Positions 49,918 through 59,671 are shown, counted from the stretch's first letter. The stretch: DNA of 64,000 nucleotides from Variovorax paradoxus (GCF_030811855.1 NZ_JAUSRN010000001.1:372001-436000); one strand, 5' to 3'. Numbers and translations: made by a program. Notes: generated from the letters alone by a model not told the origin.

Positions 49918-50871
49918 TCAGTCGTACAGCACCGCGGCGATCTTCGGGTCGGCGATGTTCGTCTTGTCGTACCAGAAGAAGCCGGTGTCCACGATCTTGG
50001 GCAACTTCTCGCCCTTGACCGCCTTCACCGCCATCTCCACGGTCTTGTAGCCCATGCCCACGGGGTTCTGCGTGATGGCGCCGGCCATGCTGCCGTCGAT
50101 GATGGCGTTCTTCTGCTGCTTGCCGGAGTCGTAGCCGATGATCACGACCTTGCCACTGCGCTTCATCTCCTTCACGCCGTTGACCACGCCGATGGCGGAG
50201 CCCTCGTTGGCGCCGAAGATGCCTTTCAGGTTCGGCGAGGCCTGCAATATCGACTTGGTGATTTCGGTCGATTTCAGCTGGTCGCCCCCGCCGTACTGCA
50301 CGCTAACGATCTTGATGTTCGGATAGGCCGACTTGATGCGGTTGACGAACCCATCGCGGCGGTCCACGCCGGTGCGGCTGGTCTGGTCGTGCACCACCAG
50401 CGCGACCTCGCCCGACTTGCCGATCAGTTCGGCCATCTTGTCGGCGGCCAGCGCCGCGGCGGCCTTGTTGTCGGTGGTGGTGGTGGTCACGGGGATGTCG
50501 CTGTCCACGCCCGAGTCGAACGCCACCACGGGAATCTTGGCGGCCTGCGCCTTCTTCAGGAGCGGAATGGCGGCCTGGCTGTCGAGCGCGGCAAAGCCGA
50601 TGGCCTGCGGTTTCTTCGCGAGCGCGGCGGAGAGCATGTCGATCTGCTTGTCGACCATCGCCTCGGTCTCGGGCCCCTCGAAAGTGACCTTCACCTTCAG
50701 GTCCTTCGCGGCCTGTTCGGCGCCGGACTTCACGGCCTGCCAGAACTGGTGCTGGAAGCCCTTGGACACGAGCGGGATGTAGATCTCCTGCGCCTGCTGC
50801 GCCTGGGCAAGGCCAGACAGGCCGATGAGGGACGCGGCCAGCGTGGTGGCGACGGCTCTTCTTTGAATCAT
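49918..50871 (-). CDS. Sugar ABC transporter substrate-binding protein (RbsB-like), probably L-fucose
   Basis: A 317-residue periplasmic binding protein of the RbsB (Peripla_BP_4) family. The signal ends near LAQAQQAQE; IYIPLVSKGFQHQFWQAVKSGAEQ-like opening, VVAFDSGVDSD, GIFGANEGSAIGVVNGVKEM and VVIIGYDSGKQQ are typical pentose/hexose contacts. GGAGAC lies upstream of its ATG. It serves the permease and ATPase encoded just upstream on the same strand; L-fucose is inferred from the operon. Confidence 0.9.
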   Translation of the reverse strand: MIQRRAVATTLAASLIGLSGLAQAQQAQEIYIPLVSKGFQHQFWQAVKSGAEQAAKDLKVKVTFEGPETEAMVDKQIDMLSAALAKKPQAIGFAALDSQAAIPLLKKAQAAKIPVVAFDSGVDSDIPVTTTTTDNKAAAALAADKMAELIGKSGEVALVVHDQTSRTGVDRRDGFVNRIKSAYPNIKIVSVQYGGGDQLKSTEITKSILQASPNLKGIFGANEGSAIGVVNGVKEMKRSGKVVIIGYDSGKQQKNAIIDGSMAGAITQNPVGMGYKTVEMAVKAVKGEKLPKIVDTGFFWYDKTNIADPKIAAVLYD

Positions 50872-50902
50872 GCGAATGTCTCCGTGGGTTGTGGAAATAG
50901 AG

Positions 50903-51949
50903 TCAGTGCGCGCTGCTGCTGCGACGGCGCAGGATGTCCGCGTACACGGCCAGGATGATGATCACGCCCGTGACCACCGTTTGCCACTCCTGCGCGACCG
51001 AAAGAATGCGCAGGCCGTTGGTCAGCACGCTCATGATGAAGGCGCCGATGATCGTGCCCACGATGGTGCCGGTGCCCCCGCTGAGCGAAGTGCCGCCGAT
51101 GACCACCGCGGCAATCGCATCGAGTTCATAGCCCTGTCCCAGCGCAGGCTGCGCGGAGTTCAGCCTCGAGGCAATCAAGAGGCCCGCAATACCGCAGATG
51201 CCGCCGCTCACCGTATAGACCACGACCTTCCAGAAGTCGGTGTTCACGCCCGACAGGCGCACCGCCTCCTCGTTGCTGCCAAGCGCGAAGGTGTAGCGCC
51301 CGAGGATGGTCTTGTTGAGCACGATGCTCGCGGCCACCGCCACCAAGAACAGGATCAGCACCGCGTTGGGTATCGGCAGCGACGGGATGAAGTAGCCGAT
51401 CAGGGAATCCTGCGAGATGGCCGGAAAGTCCGGCGTGTCGTTGAAGTAGATCGGCTTGGTGCCCGAGATCACGAGGGACAGGCCCTTGAGCAGCATCATC
51501 ATGCCCAGCGTGGCGATGAAGGGCGGGATCTTGAGCTTGGCGATCAGTACGCCCGACACGAACCCCGCCAGCGCACCGAAGAAGATCGCGGCTGCGATGC
51601 CCAGCGCGAGCGGCATGCCCATGTAGGTGAGCACCACGCCGGCCATGACGGCGCAGAAAGTCATCAGCGTGCCTACCGAAAGATCGATGCCCGCGGTGAT
51701 GATGACGAAGGTGCAGGCAATGGCCAGCACACCGTTCACCGCGGTCGACTGCAGGATGCTCACGAGGTTGTCGGTCTGCAGGAACTGCGGCGACGCGACG
51801 CTGAAGAACGCCAGCAGCGCGATCAGGCTCGCAAAGGCCAAGAGCTTCTGCCGCGTGGCGGGACGAAAGAGCCGAGCCCTCAGCGAGAAGCCGGTCGCGG
51901 TGGCGGTCGTAGCGGTGGGGGTTGTCAAGGCGTTGTCTCCAGTCGTCAT
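50903..51949 (-). CDS. Sugar ABC transporter permease (RbsC-like)
   Basis: A 348-residue inner-membrane permease of the RbsC/AraH (BPD_transp_2) family with about nine hydrophobic segments. [20 protein letters not shown] and [20 protein letters not shown], then [20 protein letters not shown] and [15 protein letters not shown] are hallmark motifs. The start overlaps the ATPase stop by 4 bp. A single permease gene implies a homodimeric channel. Confidence 0.92.
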   Translation of the reverse strand: MTTGDNALTTPTATTATATGFSLRARLFRPATRQKLLAFASLIALLAFFSVASPQFLQTDNLVSILQSTAVNGVLAIACTFVIITAGIDLSVGTLMTFCAVMAGVVLTYMGMPLALGIAAAIFFGALAGFVSGVLIAKLKIPPFIATLGMMMLLKGLSLVISGTKPIYFNDTPDFPAISQDSLIGYFIPSLPIPNAVLILFLVAVAASIVLNKTILGRYTFALGSNEEAVRLSGVNTDFWKVVVYTVSGGICGIAGLLIASRLNSAQPALGQGYELDAIAAVVIGGTSLSGGTGTIVGTIIGAFIMSVLTNGLRILSVAQEWQTVVTGVIIILAVYADILRRRSSSAH

Positions 51950-53469
51950 GCGGTGGCGGCAGCAGCAGCGGTGGTTTCACGCCGGGTGGCGAGCTGCATG
52001 ATCTTTTCCTGCGAGGCTTCGCGCCCCGCCAGTTCGCCGGTGATGCGGCCTTCGCACATCACCAGCACGCGGTGGCTCACGCGCAGTATCTCGGGCAGCT
52101 CCGACGAGATGATCACGATGGCCTTGCCCTCGGCGGCCAGTTCGTTGAGCAGGCGGTAGATCTCGGCCTTCGCGCCCACGTCGATGCCGCGCGTGGGCTC
52201 GTCGAAGAACAGCACGCTGCAGTCGCGCAGCAGCCACTTGGCGATCACGATCTTCTGCTGGTTGCCGCCCGACAGCAGCCGCACCTGCTGGCGCACCGAG
52301 GGCGTCTTGATGCTGAGCTGCTTCACGTAGCGCTCGCCCGCGGCCTCGATGGCCGCCTGGTCGATGAAGACGCCCATCGACAGGAAATTTTTCATGCTCG
52401 GCAGCGCGATGTTGGTTTCCACGTCCATGCCGGTGGCCAGGCCGAAGTGCTTGCGATCTTCGGAGAGGTAGCCGATGCCATGCGACACCGCGTCTTCGGG
52501 TGACCTGATCGACACTTTCTTGCCGTGCACGAAGACTTCGCCCGCGTCGATGCGGTCGGCGCCGAAGACGGCGCGCGCGAGCTCGGTGCGACCCGCACCC
52601 ATGAGCCCCGCAAAGCCCAGGATCTCGCCCTTGCGCAAGACGAAGCTCGCATCGCGCACCATCGAGCCGCGACGGATGCCCCGGGCCTCGAGCACGATCT
52701 CGTTGCCCGAGGTGTCGGGAAAATCGTTCTCCACCTCGGTGAGCTGGCGCCCCACCATCATGGCGATCAAGGTGTCCATCGGCGTGTGGGCCATCGACAC
52801 GGTGGCGATGTACTGGCCGTCGCGCATCACGGTCACGCGGTCGGCAATGCGCTTGAGCTCGTCCATCTTGTGCGAGATGTAGACGATGGCCACGCCCTGC
52901 GACCTGAGCTGGCCGATGATGCGGAACAGGTCGGCCACTTCCTCGTTGTTGAGCGCCGCAGTGGGCTCGTCCATGATGAGCACGCGCGAATCGAACGAGA
53001 GCGCCTTCGCGATCTCGACCATCTGTTGCTTGGCGACCGTGAGTTCGCCTACCGGCGTGTGCGGGTCGAGCCGCAGGTTCATGCGCGCAAAGATGCGCTC
53101 GGCCTCGGACAGCATCGCGTCCTCGTCGATGAAAAGGCCGAAGCGCCCGCGCGGCTCGCGCCCGATGAAGATGTTCTGCGCGGCGCTCAGGTGGTTCATC
53201 AGGTTCAGCTCCTGATGGATGATCCCGATGCCCAGCGCCTGCGCCGCGCGCGGGCTCGTGACGTCCACGGGCTGGCCGTCGATCATCACCTCCCCGGAGT
53301 CCTTGCTGTAGACGCCGGCCAGCACTTTCATGAGCGTGGACTTGCCCGCGCCGTTCTCGCCCATCAGGGCATGCACCTCGCCGGGCAGCAGGTCGAACTG
53401 CGCCTTGTCGAGCGCGCGCACGCCGGCAAAGGATTTGCAGAGGTCTCGGATGGTGACGATGGGTTGCAT
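51946..53469 (-). CDS. Sugar ABC transporter ATP-binding protein (RbsA-like, two ABC domains)
   Basis: A 507-residue protein with two fused ABC domains. In the first, Walker A is GENGAGKST, the signature region [15 protein letters not shown] and Walker [12 protein letters not shown]. In the second, the Walker A is degenerate (GLMGAGRTE), as is normal for RbsA proteins, with signature [15 protein letters not shown] and Walker [16 protein letters not shown] 53469 is the start that gives the usual N-terminus. It lies 7 bp after the lactonase gene and overlaps the permease. Confidence 0.92.
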   Translation of the reverse strand: MQPIVTIRDLCKSFAGVRALDKAQFDLLPGEVHALMGENGAGKSTLMKVLAGVYSKDSGEVMIDGQPVDVTSPRAAQALGIGIIHQELNLMNHLSAAQNIFIGREPRGRFGLFIDEDAMLSEAERIFARMNLRLDPHTPVGELTVAKQQMVEIAKALSFDSRVLIMDEPTAALNNEEVADLFRIIGQLRSQGVAIVYISHKMDELKRIADRVTVMRDGQYIATVSMAHTPMDTLIAMMVGRQLTEVENDFPDTSGNEIVLEARGIRRGSMVRDASFVLRKGEILGFAGLMGAGRTELARAVFGADRIDAGEVFVHGKKVSIRSPEDAVSHGIGYLSEDRKHFGLATGMDVETNIALPSMKNFLSMGVFIDQAAIEAAGERYVKQLSIKTPSVRQQVRLLSGGNQQKIVIAKWLLRDCSVLFFDEPTRGIDVGAKAEIYRLLNELAAEGKAIVIISSELPEILRVSHRVLVMCEGRITGELAGREASQEKIMQLATRRETTAAAAATA

Positions 53470-53476
53470 GGCGCGT

Positions 53477-54352
53477 TCAGTCCGTTGACAGGCCATAGAA
53501 GCGTTGCGCGGTGCCACGCCAGAGGTGCGACTGCTCGCTGGCCGACAGGCCGCCGATGCAGGCCTCGCTGACCGCAATCCATCCTGCGTAGTCGCCGGCC
53601 AGGGTGAGCACCGGCCAGTCGCTGCCCCACATGAGGCGCGCAGGGCCGAAGCTCTCGAGCAGCTGCTCCCACACCGGGCGCACGGCGCATGCCGCCACAT
53701 CGACGTCGCGGTGCGCAGCCTGGGGCGCCTCGCCCCAGAGCCCGGAGAACTTGCAGCACACCTGCGGCAGCGCGGCGAGCTCGGCCATGCCCCTGCGCCA
53801 GGCCGCGAAGGCCTCGCTGCCATGCGCGCCCACGGGCGGCTTGGCGGCGTGGTCGATCACCACGGGCAGCTGCGGCCAGTCCTTCAGAAAGCGCATCAGC
53901 GAGGACAGGTGCCGCGGCTTCACCAGGGCATCGAAGCGCAGGCCCAGGCGAACGAGCGCCTGAATGGCATCGGGCCGTGGCATGCGCGCGATCCAGTCGT
54001 CATCGGACAGGTCTTGCAGCATCGGCCGCACGCCCTTGAACTTGGGATGCCGCGCCATGCGTTCCAGCGAAGCCACGGCGTTGGGGCTGGCGAGGTCGAC
54101 CCAGCCGACCACGCCGCCCACCACGCCGTGCGCGGTGGCCAGTTCGAGCATGAAGTCGGTTTCGGCTTCCGAGTCGGCGGCCTGCACCAGCACGGTTCGC
54201 TCCACCCCGTGCGCATGCAAGAGGGGCGCCAAGTGCTCGGGAAGAAAGTCGCGCACCAGCGGCGAGAGGGTGGGCACGTCGGCGCGCAGCCATGTGTAGT
54301 CGCCGCGCGCGGGTCGCCAGAAGTGCTGATGCGAGTCGATGCGTTGTCTCAT
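53477..54352 (-). CDS. L-fuconolactonase-type amidohydrolase
   Basis: A 291-residue amidohydrolase-2 family hydrolase expected to open L-fucono-1,5-lactone to L-fuconate. The metal/substrate signature [10 protein letters not shown] is at the N-terminus; [46 protein letters not shown] and MWGSDWPV (catalytic Asp) are the family motifs. The start is ATG 54352, with GGAGAG about ten bases upstream; a GTG at 54364 is an alternative. It is the first gene of the fucose operon, divergent from the FadR-type regulator. Confidence 0.88.
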   Translation of the reverse strand: MRQRIDSHQHFWRPARGDYTWLRADVPTLSPLVRDFLPEHLAPLLHAHGVERTVLVQAADSEAETDFMLELATAHGVVGGVVGWVDLASPNAVASLERMARHPKFKGVRPMLQDLSDDDWIARMPRPDAIQALVRLGLRFDALVKPRHLSSLMRFLKDWPQLPVVIDHAAKPPVGAHGSEAFAAWRRGMAELAALPQVCCKFSGLWGEAPQAAHRDVDVAACAVRPVWEQLLESFGPARLMWGSDWPVLTLAGDYAGWIAVSEACIGGLSASEQSHLWRGTAQRFYGLSTD

Positions 54353-54399
54353 GCTGCTTGGCACTCTCCAGTCTCGTCAAAACGGAACACGGTCGTTTG

Positions 54400-54416
54400 T
54401 TTTGGCCTTACCAATT
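54400..54416. promoter_or_regulatory. Candidate GntR/FadR-type operator upstream of the fucose operon
   Basis: TTTTGGCCTTACCAATT resembles the PdhR/LldR-type consensus AATTGGT-N3-ACCAATT, agreeing at 11 of 14 fixed positions. It lies 48 bp upstream of the lactonase start. TTGGCCTT recurs at 54446-54453, and a half-site ACCAAATTG at 54538-54546, close to the regulator's own start. Binding by the adjacent FadR-type protein is inferred. Confidence 0.5.
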
Positions 54417-54560
54417 TGGCAGGCCACTTTGCCATAACGTCAAAATTGGCCTTGATGGAACAAACCCTTGTCGGGTTTTCCCGCAAACTTCTGCTCATTA
54501 GTAGCAATCACTACATTGACGATGGCAAACTGGCATGACCAAATTGCCCACCTACTTGTC

Positions 54561-55274
54561 ATGTTCCCGCCCACCAAACCCGCCGACACCCGCCGGCTCT
54601 ACCAACAGATTGCGGATCAAATCCGGGCTGTCATCCGCAACGGCAATCTGTCCGTCGGCGCGCGCTTGCCGCCGGAGCGGGAATTGGCGTTGCAGCTGGG
54701 TGTGTCGCGGCCTTCGCTGCGCGAAGCGCTGATCGCCCTGGAGATCGACGGGCGCGTCGAGATACGGATGGGGTCAGGCGTGTATGTCTGCGCGTCGCAG
54801 GACGCACCGGAGCGCGCAACGCCCGCAGTCGGCGAAAGCCCCTCGGAAATGATTCAGGCGCGCGCAATGCTCGAAGGCTCGGTGGTCACGCTGGCTTCGG
54901 CCCGCGTCACGCCGCAGCATCTGGAGCGCGTGAGGGCCTCGCTCGAAAGCATGCGTCAGGACGGGCTCAATGGCCGCACGCAGATCGAGAACGACCGTCG
55001 CTTTCACATCGCCATCGCCGAGATGACGGGCAACTCGGTTCTCGTGCGGCTGGTCGGGGAACTGTTCGATGGGCGGCACAGCCCGATCTCGTCCCGCATG
55101 AGCGAGCGCACCGAGAATTCGCAGGCGTGGAAGGCGGCGTTTGCCGAGCATGAGGCGATTTACCGCGCGCTGGAAGCGCGAGATCCGCAGGCCGCGGTAG
55201 CAGCCATGCTGCATCACCTGGGCGCGTCGCATGCGCGGTGGACGGAGGAAGCTGCGGCGCCTGTGACTGACTGA
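54561..55274 (+). CDS. FadR-subfamily GntR transcriptional regulator
   Basis: A 237-residue GntR regulator. The N-terminal winged helix is clear (LYQQIADQIRAVIRNGNLSV, then LPPERELALQLGVSRPSLRE and GSGVYV), and the C-terminal FCD helical domain (DRRFHIAIAEMTGN, EHEAIYRALEARDPQAAVAA) carries the metal/ligand-binding Asp and His residues. The start is uncertain: ATG 54561 gives the usual short N-terminal arm, ATG 54522 would add 13 residues, and neither has a ribosome site. It is divergent from the fucose operon and is its likely repressor, relieved by a sugar acid intermediate. Confidence 0.85.
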   Translation: MFPPTKPADTRRLYQQIADQIRAVIRNGNLSVGARLPPERELALQLGVSRPSLREALIALEIDGRVEIRMGSGVYVCASQDAPERATPAVGESPSEMIQARAMLEGSVVTLASARVTPQHLERVRASLESMRQDGLNGRTQIENDRRFHIAIAEMTGNSVLVRLVGELFDGRHSPISSRMSERTENSQAWKAAFAEHEAIYRALEARDPQAAVAAMLHHLGASHARWTEEAAAPVTD

Positions 55275-55354
55275 TCGGCGGATGTTCCCTGTCGATTGCC
55301 CCCCAGGCGCTCAGGTGCTTCAATATCGCTCTTGCTCTGACGAAGGAGACTTCA

Positions 55355-55670
55355 ATGGCCTACGAAGCGCGATATGTCCTGCGGCCCAGCCCCGGAGCCG
55401 ATCTCGAGGCCGTCATGCAAGCCCTGAAAGCGGGTGCGGCGCTCTGGAAGAAGCATGGCGCACCCAACCCTCAGCTTTGGAGCGTGGTCGCAGGCGAACT
55501 GGGCAACTATGTTCTGACCGTGCAGTTCGAGAACGCCACGGAATACGCGAAGGATCACGGATCCCCTGTCTGCGGATCCCGAGTTCCGCCGCTGGCAAGC
55601 GAACAACGTGCAGTCGGGCGCGTTCACGTGGGTGCGCAGCAACCTCATGCGCGAGCTCCCGCTGCCTTAG
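55355..55670 (+). pseudogene. Small protein gene of unknown family, frameshifted
   Basis: Frame one reads MAYEARYVLRPSPGADLEAV and continues to VQFENATEYAKDHGS. A second frame then continues LSADPEFRRWQANNVQSGAF and TWVRSNLMRELPLP, ending in TAG at 55668-55670. Read together they give one ~104-residue protein of the type found as accessory genes beside aromatic operons. The frame changes near 55560-55572. AAGGAGAC precedes the ATG, so translation would start but yield an aberrant tail. Either a real frameshift mutation or a sequencing error. Confidence 0.65.
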
Positions 55671-55692
55671 GCGTTCGTGCCAGGCGCGAACC

Positions 55693-56649
55693 TCAATCGA
55701 TCCTGATGCCGTTCGCCTTGATGAGGCGGCCCCAGCGTTCGCGTTCGTCCTTGACATACCTGGCCATGTCGTTCGGCGTGCCCGGCAGCCCTTCCACGCC
55801 CAGCGCCTGGAAACGTGCCTGCACCGCCGTCGAGTTCAGTGCGTCGACCAGCGACTTGTTGAGCTTTGCTACCGTGTCGGCAGGCGTGCCGCTCGGCACG
55901 GCGAGCCCTTGCCACGCATAGGCCTCGAAATCGCTCAGCCCTTGTTCGGCGAGAGTCGGCACCTCGGGCAAGGTCGCGATGCGCTTGGCGCTTGCGACTC
56001 CGATGGCCTTGACCTTGCCGGCCAGCACGAACTGGTTGCCGCTGGCCGTGTCGACCATCATGAAGGGCACCTGGCCGCCCAAAATGTCTTGCATCGCAGG
56101 CGCCGCGCCGCGGTAGGCGACGTGCGTCATGGTGATGCCGGTTTTTTCGCGCAGCAGCTCGGTGGCCAGATGGTGCGGACTTCCGGCACCGGCCGAGGCG
56201 TAGTTCACACCACCGGGTTGCGACTTGGCCCAGGCGATGAATTCCTTGAAGTTCTTGGCCGGCACCTGGGGTCCCACCACCAGAACGAGCGGAAAACGCG
56301 CCAGCATGCCGACCGGCGCGAGGTCCTTCTCGGCGTTGTAGCTGAGCTTGGAAAACAGGAACGGATTGGCTGCGAGCGTCGCGAAGTCGGCCGTCAGCAT
56401 GACGCTGCCGTAGTCCTTCGAGCGGGCCACATAGTCGGCAGCGATGTTGGTCGCCGCGCCAGGCTTGTTGTTGATGACGACGGGCCGGGCCAGGCTCTTT
56501 GACATCGCCTCGGCCGTGGCGCGTGCGACGGAGTCGGAACCGCCGCCTGCGGCGTAACCGACCACCCATTCGACGGGCTTGGTGTCTTGCGCAATGGCGA
56601 GATGGGTGGTTGCGGCCAATGCGAGGCCGGTCAGGAAAAGGCGAATCAT
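55693..56649 (-). CDS. Bug-family (TctC-like) periplasmic substrate-binding protein
   Basis: A 318-residue Bug receptor with a signal ending near HLAIAQDTKP. Landmarks: VVGYAAGGGSDSVARA, VVINNKPGAATNIAADYVA, HVAYRGAAPAMQDILGGQVPF and LPEVPTLAEQGLSDF. A GGAGAC precedes its ATG. It is the last gene of a unit with the DUF2783, flavin monooxygenase and MBL-fold genes and presumably delivers their aromatic substrate. TctAB are absent. Confidence 0.9.
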   Translation of the reverse strand: MIRLFLTGLALAATTHLAIAQDTKPVEWVVGYAAGGGSDSVARATAEAMSKSLARPVVINNKPGAATNIAADYVARSKDYGSVMLTADFATLAANPFLFSKLSYNAEKDLAPVGMLARFPLVLVVGPQVPAKNFKEFIAWAKSQPGGVNYASAGAGSPHHLATELLREKTGITMTHVAYRGAAPAMQDILGGQVPFMMVDTASGNQFVLAGKVKAIGVASAKRIATLPEVPTLAEQGLSDFEAYAWQGLAVPSGTPADTVAKLNKSLVDALNSTAVQARFQALGVEGLPGTPNDMARYVKDERERWGRLIKANGIRID

Positions 56650-56681
56650 GGGTTTTGTCTCCGGTGGTTATGAGTGCTGAA

Positions 56682-56888
56682 TCACTGGCGCGTTGCGGCG
56701 GCGAATGCCTCGCGCAGCAGGGGCAGCGATCCGATGTGATTGGCCAGCACGAGCACCAGCCGTGCATTGAAGGCGTGGCTTTCGTCCGTGGAAAGGCCTT
56801 GGTGCGCTTCGATCAGTGCCTCGTAGAAATCGTCCGAGGCATCGATGTTCGGTGCGGTCGTCAGGTGCGCGGCGGTGGTTTGCGGCAT
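56682..56888 (-). CDS. DUF2783 family small protein
   Basis: A 68-residue DUF2783 protein: NIDASDDFYEALIEAHQGLS, ESHAFNARLVLVLANHIGS and a short C-terminus. The family is typically encoded next to FAD-dependent aromatic monooxygenases, as here, 12 bp after the monooxygenase stop. It may be a small partner or stabiliser of that enzyme; no activity is known to me. Confidence 0.8.
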   Translation of the reverse strand: MPQTTAAHLTTAPNIDASDDFYEALIEAHQGLSTDESHAFNARLVLVLANHIGSLPLLREAFAAATRQ

Positions 56889-56900
56889 GGCAGGGATCCT

Positions 56901-58538
56901 TCAGGCGTTGCGGCAAAGCGCGCGATCGAGCGCGGCACGCACGATGCCGGCGTCGGCCCGGCGCCATCGCGCGCACACGTGCTGGTCGGGGCGCAACAGG
57001 TAGACCGTGCCGTCCCGCGCGTCATAGCGCCGGGTCGCCATCGCGTGAGCCTCATCGATCGGAATTCGCACCGTCGCGAGGGGTACGCCTGCGGCGGCGC
57101 CGGCTTCGGTTACGGCGCGCTCCGCGCGGTCCGCCGTCTCGCCATCGCCGAACACCACCGCCGTGAATGCAGAGCGCCCTGCTTCCCGCAGCAGCCAGCC
57201 TGCCTTGCCGTCGGACCGGATCACCGGTGCGTCCGCGGCCACGGCGCCCGGCACCATGCCTCCTTGGAAAGCGTCGATGTCCGGCGTGTTCAACGCCGAC
57301 GTTCGCAGCGTGGCGGGCACGGACAGCCGGCCGCTGTTGACCAGGGTGCGCGCAAAGGCGTGTGACTTCGCGAGCTCCAGCACCGCGTCCCGGAACAATC
57401 TGCTGATCTCGCTCTTGGGCGTAATGAAGTCGGTGGCGCGGGTCGAGTTGAGGATGTTCTCGTCGGCCGCGTATTCGCGCTCGTGGCCATAGCTGTCGAG
57501 CAGCGCATCGGGCGCCTGGTGCCGCAGGACCGCGGCAAGCTTCCAAGCCAGGTTCTCGGCATCCTGCACGCCCGAGTTGGCGCCGCGGGCGCCGAACGGG
57601 GAAACGCCGTGCGCCGAATCGCCCGCGAAGAACACGCGGCCCTGCCGAAACTGATCCATCCGCAGGCACGAGAAGGTGTAGACGCTCGCCCATTCGAGAT
57701 CGAACTGCGCGTCTTCGCCCAAGAGCGCCTTGACGCGGGGAATGATCTTCTCGGGCTTCTTCTCTTCTTCCGGGTCGGCGTCCCAGCCGAGTTGGAAGTC
57801 GATGCGCCAGACGTTGTCGGGCTGCATGTGCAGCAGCACGCTCTGGTTGCGGTGGAATTCGGGGTCGAACCAGAACCAGCGCTCGGCCGGCCGGTCGAGC
57901 TTCATCTTCACGTCGGCAATGAGGAAGCGGTCCTTGAACTGCCGGCCCTTGCTCTCCAGCCCCAGCAACCCGCGCATGCTCGAGCGGCTCCCATCGCAGG
58001 CCGCGACATGATCAGCCTCGAGCTGGTACGCCCCGTCGGGTGTCTCGACCGTCAGCTCGACGTGGTCTGCGAGCTGCACCACGCCCGTGACCTTGTTCTT
58101 CCAACGCACATCGATCAGCGGCAACTCGGACACGCGTTCGGCCAGAAAACCTTCCACGTAGTACTGCTGCAGGTTGATGAAGGCGGGGCGCGCATGGCCC
58201 GCTTCCGGCAGCAGGTTGAAGCTATAGATCTCCTCGCTCTTGAAGAACACACGGCCGACGTTCCAGGACACGCCCTTGTCGACCATTCGCTCGCCACATC
58301 CGAGCCGATCGAAGATCTCCAGCGTGCGCTTTGCAAAGCAGATGGCGCGGGAGCCGGTGGACAGCGTGTTGTCGTTGTCCAGAAGGACCACCGGAATCTG
58401 GTGCTGCGCCAGATCGATGGCCAGCGCCAACCCCACCGGGCCTGCGCCGACGACGACCACGGGGCGGCGCACCGACGCCTCGGCGTCCTGGTCGGGATGG
58501 CGCTTGTAGTCGAAACGCAGGCTTTGGTAGTCGATCAC
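56901..58538 (-). CDS. FAD-dependent aromatic monooxygenase (MhpA-like)
   Basis: A 545-residue class A flavin monooxygenase. FAD motif VVVVGAGPVGLALAIDLAQH near residue 28, CDGSRSSMRGLLG (DG motif), FFAGDSAHGVSPFGARGANS (GD motif) and a thioredoxin-like C-terminus. The start is GTG 58538, because GGAGACAAC lies just upstream and no ATG fits. It forms a unit with DUF2783 and the Bug gene and is probably co-regulated with the MBL gene upstream by IclR at 59838. It hydroxylates an unknown phenolic substrate. Confidence 0.85.
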   Translation of the reverse strand: MIDYQSLRFDYKRHPDQDAEASVRRPVVVVGAGPVGLALAIDLAQHQIPVVLLDNDNTLSTGSRAICFAKRTLEIFDRLGCGERMVDKGVSWNVGRVFFKSEEIYSFNLLPEAGHARPAFINLQQYYVEGFLAERVSELPLIDVRWKNKVTGVVQLADHVELTVETPDGAYQLEADHVAACDGSRSSMRGLLGLESKGRQFKDRFLIADVKMKLDRPAERWFWFDPEFHRNQSVLLHMQPDNVWRIDFQLGWDADPEEEKKPEKIIPRVKALLGEDAQFDLEWASVYTFSCLRMDQFRQGRVFFAGDSAHGVSPFGARGANSGVQDAENLAWKLAAVLRHQAPDALLDSYGHEREYAADENILNSTRATDFITPKSEISRLFRDAVLELAKSHAFARTLVNSGRLSVPATLRTSALNTPDIDAFQGGMVPGAVAADAPVIRSDGKAGWLLREAGRSAFTAVVFGDGETADRAERAVTEAGAAAGVPLATVRIPIDEAHAMATRRYDARDGTVYLLRPDQHVCARWRRADAGIVRAALDRALCRNA

Positions 58539-58570
58539 GTGTTGTCTCCGTGTCCTTGTCTTCTGTACTG

Positions 58571-58674
58571 CTCCTTCCCCCGCTGGGGAAGGCTGGGATG
58601 GGGGCTGACAGCGCTGGAATCTGGCGCTCTGCCTGCCCCCACCCCACCCCAACCCTCCCCCGGAGGGGAGGGAG
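58571..58674. repeat. Inverted pair of REP-like hairpins
   Basis: Two GC-rich hairpins face each other in the gap between the monooxygenase and MBL genes: CCTTCCCCC-GCT-GGGGAAGG with a CTGGGATGGGGG tail (58573-58604), and GCCCCCACCCCACCCC followed by CCCTCCCC-CGG-AGGGGAGGG (58635-58671). Mirror-image palindromes with G-rich tails are the layout of paired REP elements, common between genes in Burkholderiales. They may also attenuate read-through from the MBL gene. Confidence 0.7.
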
Positions 58675-58682
58675 CTAGACGA

Positions 58683-59642
58683 TCAGCCTTCGAGGGTCTT
58701 CCACATCTCGACGTCGCGCTCGGCCGTCCAGATGCGCGGGTCCGGGTACTGGGTGGCCTCGTCGTAGCAGCGCGTCACGTCGAAGGGCATGCAGTGGTCG
58801 AAGATCACCCAGTGGCCATACTTGGGCTTGAGTTGGGCGAAGGTGTCCTGGTAGACCGCATGGAGGTCCTTGCCCGCGGCCACGCCGGCTTCGACGCAGG
58901 CGCGCACGTCGGCGATGAAATCGCCGGTGGCCTTGAGGCCGGCTGCGACCTGCTCTTCGCCCGACAGCGCGGGGCCGCGTCCCGGAACCAGTGCAGCCGG
59001 TTTGAGCGCGGCGATGTTCGCGAGCGTCTGCGGCCAATCCTTGAAATACGCATCCCCTGCGTAGGGCGTGGCATCGAACTCGACCAGGTCGCCGCTGAGC
59101 AGCACCCGGTCCTTTGGCAACCAGACCACGGTGTCGCCCTTGGTGTGGCCGCGGCCCAGCTGCAGCAGTTGCACCTCGAGGGTGCCCAGCCACAGCGTCA
59201 TCTTGCCGGTGAAGGTCATGGTGGGCCAGGTCAGGCCCGGCGGCACCGTCTCGACGTTCTGGAACAGGCGCGGAAAGCGGCCGATCTCGCTGGCCTTGTC
59301 CTGCTCGCCTCGCTCGACGATCAGGTCGCGGGTGTCCTGGCTCGAGATGATCTGCTGCGGCGCGAAGCCGCTCGCGCCCAGCACGCGCACCGCGTGGTAG
59401 TGCGTGAGCACCACGTACTTGATGGGCTTGTCGGTCACCTCGCGAATGCGCCTGACCACGTCTTGCGCCATGGCCGGTGTGGCCTGGGTGTCGGCCACCA
59501 GCACGCAATCGTCACCGATCACGATGCCGGTATTCGGGTCACCCTCTGCGGTGTAGGCCCAGGCGTGCTCCGAAAGCCTCGTGAAGCTGATCTGCTTCTC
59601 TTCAAGGTCGGCTTGCGAGGCGAATTTCTTGGCGGTGTTCAT
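58683..59642 (-). CDS. Metallo-beta-lactamase-fold hydrolase with altered metal motif
   Basis: A 319-residue MBL-fold protein: TGIVIGDDCVLVADTQATPA, VVLTHYHAVRVLGASGF, GRGHTKGDTVVWLPKDRVLL and SGDLVEFDATPYAGD. The usual HxHxDH is changed to HYHAVR, so one metal site lacks its Asp-His pair; the later His (GRGHTKGD) and Asp (SGDLVEF) ligands remain. The protein lacks a signal peptide and has a long C-terminal part. It is the first gene of the unit divergent from IclR and may hydrolyse a lactone or thioester of the aromatic pathway. This is inference. Confidence 0.82.
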   Translation of the reverse strand: MNTAKKFASQADLEEKQISFTRLSEHAWAYTAEGDPNTGIVIGDDCVLVADTQATPAMAQDVVRRIREVTDKPIKYVVLTHYHAVRVLGASGFAPQQIISSQDTRDLIVERGEQDKASEIGRFPRLFQNVETVPPGLTWPTMTFTGKMTLWLGTLEVQLLQLGRGHTKGDTVVWLPKDRVLLSGDLVEFDATPYAGDAYFKDWPQTLANIAALKPAALVPGRGPALSGEEQVAAGLKATGDFIADVRACVEAGVAAGKDLHAVYQDTFAQLKPKYGHWVIFDHCMPFDVTRCYDEATQYPDPRIWTAERDVEMWKTLEG

Positions 59643-59671
59643 GCGGGGCTCCTTGGGATCGGTATTTGTCT

